5,885 nucleotides of DNA from Casp-actino8 sp037147055 (lineage in GTDB: Bacteria; Actinomycetota; Acidimicrobiia; Acidimicrobiales; Ilumatobacteraceae): positions 1 to 5,885 of the forward strand of contig JBAWVW010000095.1 in assembly GCA_037147055.1 (NCBI GenBank), in the 5' to 3' direction. Of this stretch, positions 5,364-5,885 are shown piece after piece. The position numbers and the translations under genes were made by a program. The notes under the pieces were generated by a model. The model saw only the letters and a program-made list of their open reading frames with translations, ran no database searches and had not been told where the DNA came from. The number at the start of each line of letters is the position of its first letter. The stretch's first letter is position 1.

Positions 5364-5885
5364 GTGACTTCCCCGACCAATATCTCCGCTGTTCTCTGGG
5401 ACTTCGGAGGGGTGATCCTGAGTAGCCCATTTGAGGCTTTCAACCGCTTTGAAGGCCAACAGGGGCTCCCCTTGGACACCATCCGCCGGATTAACTCAAC
5501 GAATCCCGACGACAACGCCTGGGCCCATTTTGAACGTAGCGACATCTCTGCAAGTCAGTTTGATCAGGCCTTCGCTGATGACGCTGAGGCTTTGGGCTTC
5601 CAGATTCGCGGTCAGCAGGTTTTAGCCCTCCTCCAAGGCGAGATCCGCCCCGAGATGGTTCGAGCGCTCGACCTCGTCAAAATGGCGGGCTTCAAGACCG
5701 CCTGTCTGACCAACAACATGGTCGGCGGCGATGGGCGCAATGCCCAACCCGAGAACAGCCGTCAAGCCGATATTGAACTGATCCTCAAGCGTTTCGATGC
5801 CGTGATTGAGAGCTCCAAGGTCGGCTGTCGTAAACCTGAGCCACGGTTCTATGAAATCGCTTGCGAGGTCCTAGATGTCAGCGCC
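5364..5885 (+). CDS. HAD-superfamily hydrolase, C-terminus cut off by the window
   Basis: 174 codons read open from a GTG at 5364 to the edge with no stop. HAD motif I is AVLWDFGGVIL (nucleophile D13), motif II is CLTNN (T116), and motif III is GCRKPEPRFYE (K157, P158). Motif IV would lie beyond the window. A helical cap (about residues 22-95) sits between motif I and the core, as in type C1 HADs. The pattern is closest to the group of HAD phosphatases related to the N-terminal domain of soluble epoxide hydrolase and ACAD10. Motif I has Gly where classical HAD phosphatases carry a second Asp (DxG instead of DxD), a variant also known in that group, so the substrate and even phosphatase activity are uncertain. 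The GTG start gives a short N-terminus before the first strand and has a TACGAT hexamer 7 nt upstream; no Shine-Dalgarno is present. Confidence 0.87.
   Translation, partial: MTSPTNISAVLWDFGGVILSSPFEAFNRFEGQQGLPLDTIRRINSTNPDDNAWAHFERSDISASQFDQAFADDAEALGFQIRGQQVLALLQGEIRPEMVRALDLVKMAGFKTACLTNNMVGGDGRNAQPENSRQADIELILKRFDAVIESSKVGCRKPEPRFYEIACEVLDVSA

Noticed and set aside
5303..5545. An 81-residue N-terminal extension of the NYN-S1 protein from an ATG at 5545
   Set aside because: It would run antisense through the clear HAD motif I coding region and the divergent promoter gap, and it lacks the Lys/Ala composition of the arm that starts at the ATG at 5302.

Overview
This 5.9 kb window comes from a bacterial chromosome, and it is probably from a moderate-GC actinobacterium. 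An Acidimicrobiia-like aquatic lineage is my best guess, at moderate confidence. Three observations point this way: a UvrD-family helicase with a C-terminal HRDC domain (the actinobacterial UvrD2 architecture), histone-H1-like Lys/Ala/Pro/Val tails of the kind common in Actinobacteria, and start codons with no Shine-Dalgarno sequence but with -10-like hexamers 6-7 nt upstream (leaderless transcription). I see no mobile element, CRISPR array, tRNA or rRNA. The region looks like ordinary, densely packed chromosome, with no gene-free stretch longer than about 60 bp.

Layout from left to right. (1) 1-505, minus: the N-terminal part of a membrane-anchored bacterial PH-domain protein, cut by the window edge. 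(2) 540-2498, plus: a UvrD2-like SF1A DNA helicase, divergent from (1). (3) 2483-3172, minus: a hotdog-fold (PaaI/4HBT-type) thioesterase whose 3' end overlaps uvrD2 by 16 nt. (4) 3165-3938, minus: exodeoxyribonuclease III / AP endonuclease, overlapping the thioesterase start by 8 nt, so the two probably form a coupled pair. (5) 3971-5302, minus: a three-part protein with an N-terminal Lys/Ala/Pro arm, a NYN/PIN-like (Zc3h12a-type) ribonuclease domain, an S1 RNA-binding domain and a long histone-H1-like repeat tail. A perfect 9-bp inverted repeat sits at its stop codon, just ahead of xth. (6) 5364-5885, plus: a HAD-superfamily hydrolase, cut by the right edge and divergent from (5).

How the genes work together: UvrD2 and Xth are DNA-repair enzymes and the NYN-S1 protein is a predicted nucleic-acid-binding RNase, so the centre of the window has a nucleic-acid-processing flavour. 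The thioesterase, HAD hydrolase and PH protein have no evident link to that. The most noteworthy item is the NYN-S1-H1-tail protein, which combines a predicted RNA-cleaving domain with two low-complexity polycationic regions. I find no convincing multi-gene novel system.
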